NCBI GenBank assembly: GCA_002305915.1
Contig: DBRJ01000007.1
Span: forward strand, 1 to 5,620
Source: Pelotomaculum sp. UBA1371
GTDB lineage: Bacteria; Bacillota; Desulfotomaculia; Desulfotomaculales; Pelotomaculaceae
DNA: 5,620 bases
Direction: 5' to 3'
The notes beneath the pieces are model-generated. The model was not told where the DNA came from. It saw only the letters and a list, made by a program, of their open reading frames with translations, and searched no databases. This document shows positions 4,395 to 5,620 of this stretch, piece by piece; within the stretch, counting starts at the first letter, position 1, and every line of letters begins with the position of its first letter. A program made the position numbers and the translations under genes.

Positions 4395-5546
4395 ATGATG
4401 AACATCAGTAAGTTCGTATCGCCAGAGATTATATTAGGGCTGGGGGCCATTTCCCAGGTGGGTGAAAGTGCGGTCCGCCTGGGCGCCAATAAGGTTTTTC
4501 TGGTCAGTGATGAAGGTGTAATTAACGCCGGCTGGGTTGAAGAAATACTGGGCTATTTAAAGGCTGCAGGCCTGCAGTACGAGGTTTTTTCCAATATTAC
4601 CAGCAACCCCAAAGATAATGAGGTGACTGAAGGCGCCGCTCTTTATTTGGAATCCGGCTGTGACGCAATCATCTCGGTGGGAGGCGGGAGCCCTACCGAT
4701 GTTGCCAAGGCGGTTGCCATCCTGGCCACAAACGGCGGAACTATCCAGGACTACGAGGGGGTTAACAAGGTTCGCAGGCCTCTTCCGCCGATGCTGGCTG
4801 TAACCACCACAGCCGGTTCCGGTTCGGAACTGACCCAGTTTGCCATTGTGGTGGACAGGCGGAGGAAGTTGAAAATGACAATAATCTCCAAGTCTCTCGT
4901 TCCGGATATTGCCATTATTGACCCGGTGGTGCTCCAAACAAAAAGCGCCCGTCTGACGGCGGCGACGGGCATCGATGCACTGTCCCACTCCATTGAATCC
5001 TTTGTTTCCCTGGCAGCCACACCCCTTACGGAAATCCACGCTCTCAACGCAATCAAATTGATTTCCCGGAATTTAAGGGAATCAGTGGCCAGCCAGACCA
5101 ACATGGAGGCAAAGAACAACATGGCCGTGGCCAGCCTGCAGGCTGCCCTTTCCTTTTCCAATGCCATCCTGGGCGCCACCCATGCCATGGTTCACCAGAT
5201 AGACGGGTTGCTGGATACGCACCACGGTGAATCCAATGCCCGTGTGTTGCCCTATGTAATGGAATTTAATATGATCTCCTGCCCCTACAAATTCAAACAG
5301 ATTGCAATAGCCCTGGGCGAGGACGTTACCGGTTTAAGTACCCGTGCGGCTGCAGAAAAGGCAATCAGTGCGGTACGCTGCCTGGTTAAAGATATCGGTT
5401 TGGGGAAGGGGTTGGCTGAAATCGGACTTAAGGATGAGCATATTCCTACCCTCAGTCGTAATGCAGTCAAAGATGCCTGTCTGATAACCAATCCCAGAGA
5501 TGCCGATGAGAAAGACATTGCCGAACTGTTTCATCAGGTTTTATAA
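4395..5546 (+). CDS. Iron-containing (group III) alcohol dehydrogenase
   Basis: This 383-residue protein has the normal length for Fe-ADH. It interconverts an alcohol and an aldehyde using NAD(P) in the cytoplasm; relatives act on ethanol, butanol, 1,3-propanediol or lactaldehyde, and the substrate here cannot be read from sequence. Cofactor-binding motifs are VGGGSPTDVAKA (95-106) and TTTAGSGSELT (137-147). All four metal ligands of the family are present at the canonical numbers: Asp194 and His198 in GIDALSHSIES, and His263 and His277 in GATHAMVHQIDGLLDTHHGE. Asp39 in VSDEG corresponds to the residue that favours NAD over NADP in E. coli FucO, suggesting NAD use. ATG 4395 is the longest start. 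The adjacent ATG 4398 is better placed relative to GGGGG (4387-4391) and would give 382 residues. A sigma-54 type promoter and a leader hairpin lie upstream. No terminator is seen in the 74 bases after the stop. Confidence 0.96.
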   Translation: MMNISKFVSPEIILGLGAISQVGESAVRLGANKVFLVSDEGVINAGWVEEILGYLKAAGLQYEVFSNITSNPKDNEVTEGAALYLESGCDAIISVGGGSPTDVAKAVAILATNGGTIQDYEGVNKVRRPLPPMLAVTTTAGSGSELTQFAIVVDRRRKLKMTIISKSLVPDIAIIDPVVLQTKSARLTAATGIDALSHSIESFVSLAATPLTEIHALNAIKLISRNLRESVASQTNMEAKNNMAVASLQAALSFSNAILGATHAMVHQIDGLLDTHHGESNARVLPYVMEFNMISCPYKFKQIAIALGEDVTGLSTRAAAEKAISAVRCLVKDIGLGKGLAEIGLKDEHIPTLSRNAVKDACLITNPRDADEKDIAELFHQVL

Positions 5547-5575
5547 GAAATGATGGAGCAGTAAACAAAATAAGC

Positions 5576-5620
5576 TTGGTTAATTCCATTCTTCTGGCGT
5601 GGGGAAAAGAGACCGGGAAA
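5576..5620 (+). CDS. Possible start of a downstream gene, cut by the window edge (very tentative)
   Basis: From TTG 5576 a frame stays open to the window end and would read MVNSILLAWGKETGK. GGAG at 5555-5558 is too far away (17 bases) to be a convincing ribosome binding site. Fifteen codons are too few to judge, and no family is recognisable. If real, the short gap after the alcohol dehydrogenase and the lack of a terminator would suggest one operon. Confidence 0.12.
   Translation, partial: MVNSILLAWGKETGK

Noticed and set aside
4557..5188. Two long minus-strand frames (160 and 145 codons) inside the alcohol dehydrogenase
   Set aside because: They are antisense to a fully supported gene with all family motifs, and their products have no family character.
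1..5620. CRISPR array, tRNA, rRNA or complete insertion sequence
   Set aside because: No regularly spaced repeats, no cloverleaf with TTCRANY-type arm, no rRNA-like sequence and no transposase were found.

Overview
The window looks like chromosomal DNA from an anaerobic Gram-positive bacterium of the Clostridia, most likely in the Pelotomaculum/Desulfotomaculum/Moorella sphere. This is inferred from gene content (a molybdenum/tungsten formate dehydrogenase, a stand-alone small siroheme/4Fe-4S reductase-like protein, an iron-dependent alcohol dehydrogenase), from balanced base composition with AT-rich intergenic stretches, and from AAGGAGG/GGGGG-type ribosome binding sites. The genus is not proven by anything seen here.

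Layout. Bases 1-1407 are the C-terminal two thirds of a formate dehydrogenase catalytic subunit (fdhA), whose start lies outside the window. A strong 11-bp hairpin (1465-1494) follows. Directly after it, 1501 to about 1700 resembles domain I of a bacterial group IIC intron, but no reverse transcriptase or domain V is visible, so it is probably a remnant. A weak 71-codon frame (1768-1983) has no recognisable family. Bases 2057-2370 are protein-free but unusually rich in strong helices, including a possible H-type pseudoknot, and lead into mobB (2372-2878), a GTPase of molybdenum-cofactor maturation. A convergent minus-strand gene (3099-3722) encodes a 207-residue nitrite/sulfite reductase-like protein and ends in a clear intrinsic terminator. 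A divergent, gene-free 670-bp spacer (3723-4394) carries a good sigma-54 type -24/-12 element, a weaker one facing the other way, CCGG-centred repeats and a nested leader hairpin. Bases 4395-5546 encode an iron-containing alcohol dehydrogenase with a complete metal site.

Working together. FdhA of this family carries a bis-(molybdopterin guanine dinucleotide) cofactor, and MobB acts in the guanylylation branch that makes it, so fdhA followed by mobB is a functional pairing. The alcohol dehydrogenase and the siroheme protein are separate redox units. Their shared divergent spacer suggests regulated, possibly sigma-54 dependent, expression tied to fermentative or syntrophic growth. The least explained parts are the structured leader before mobB and the divergent control region.
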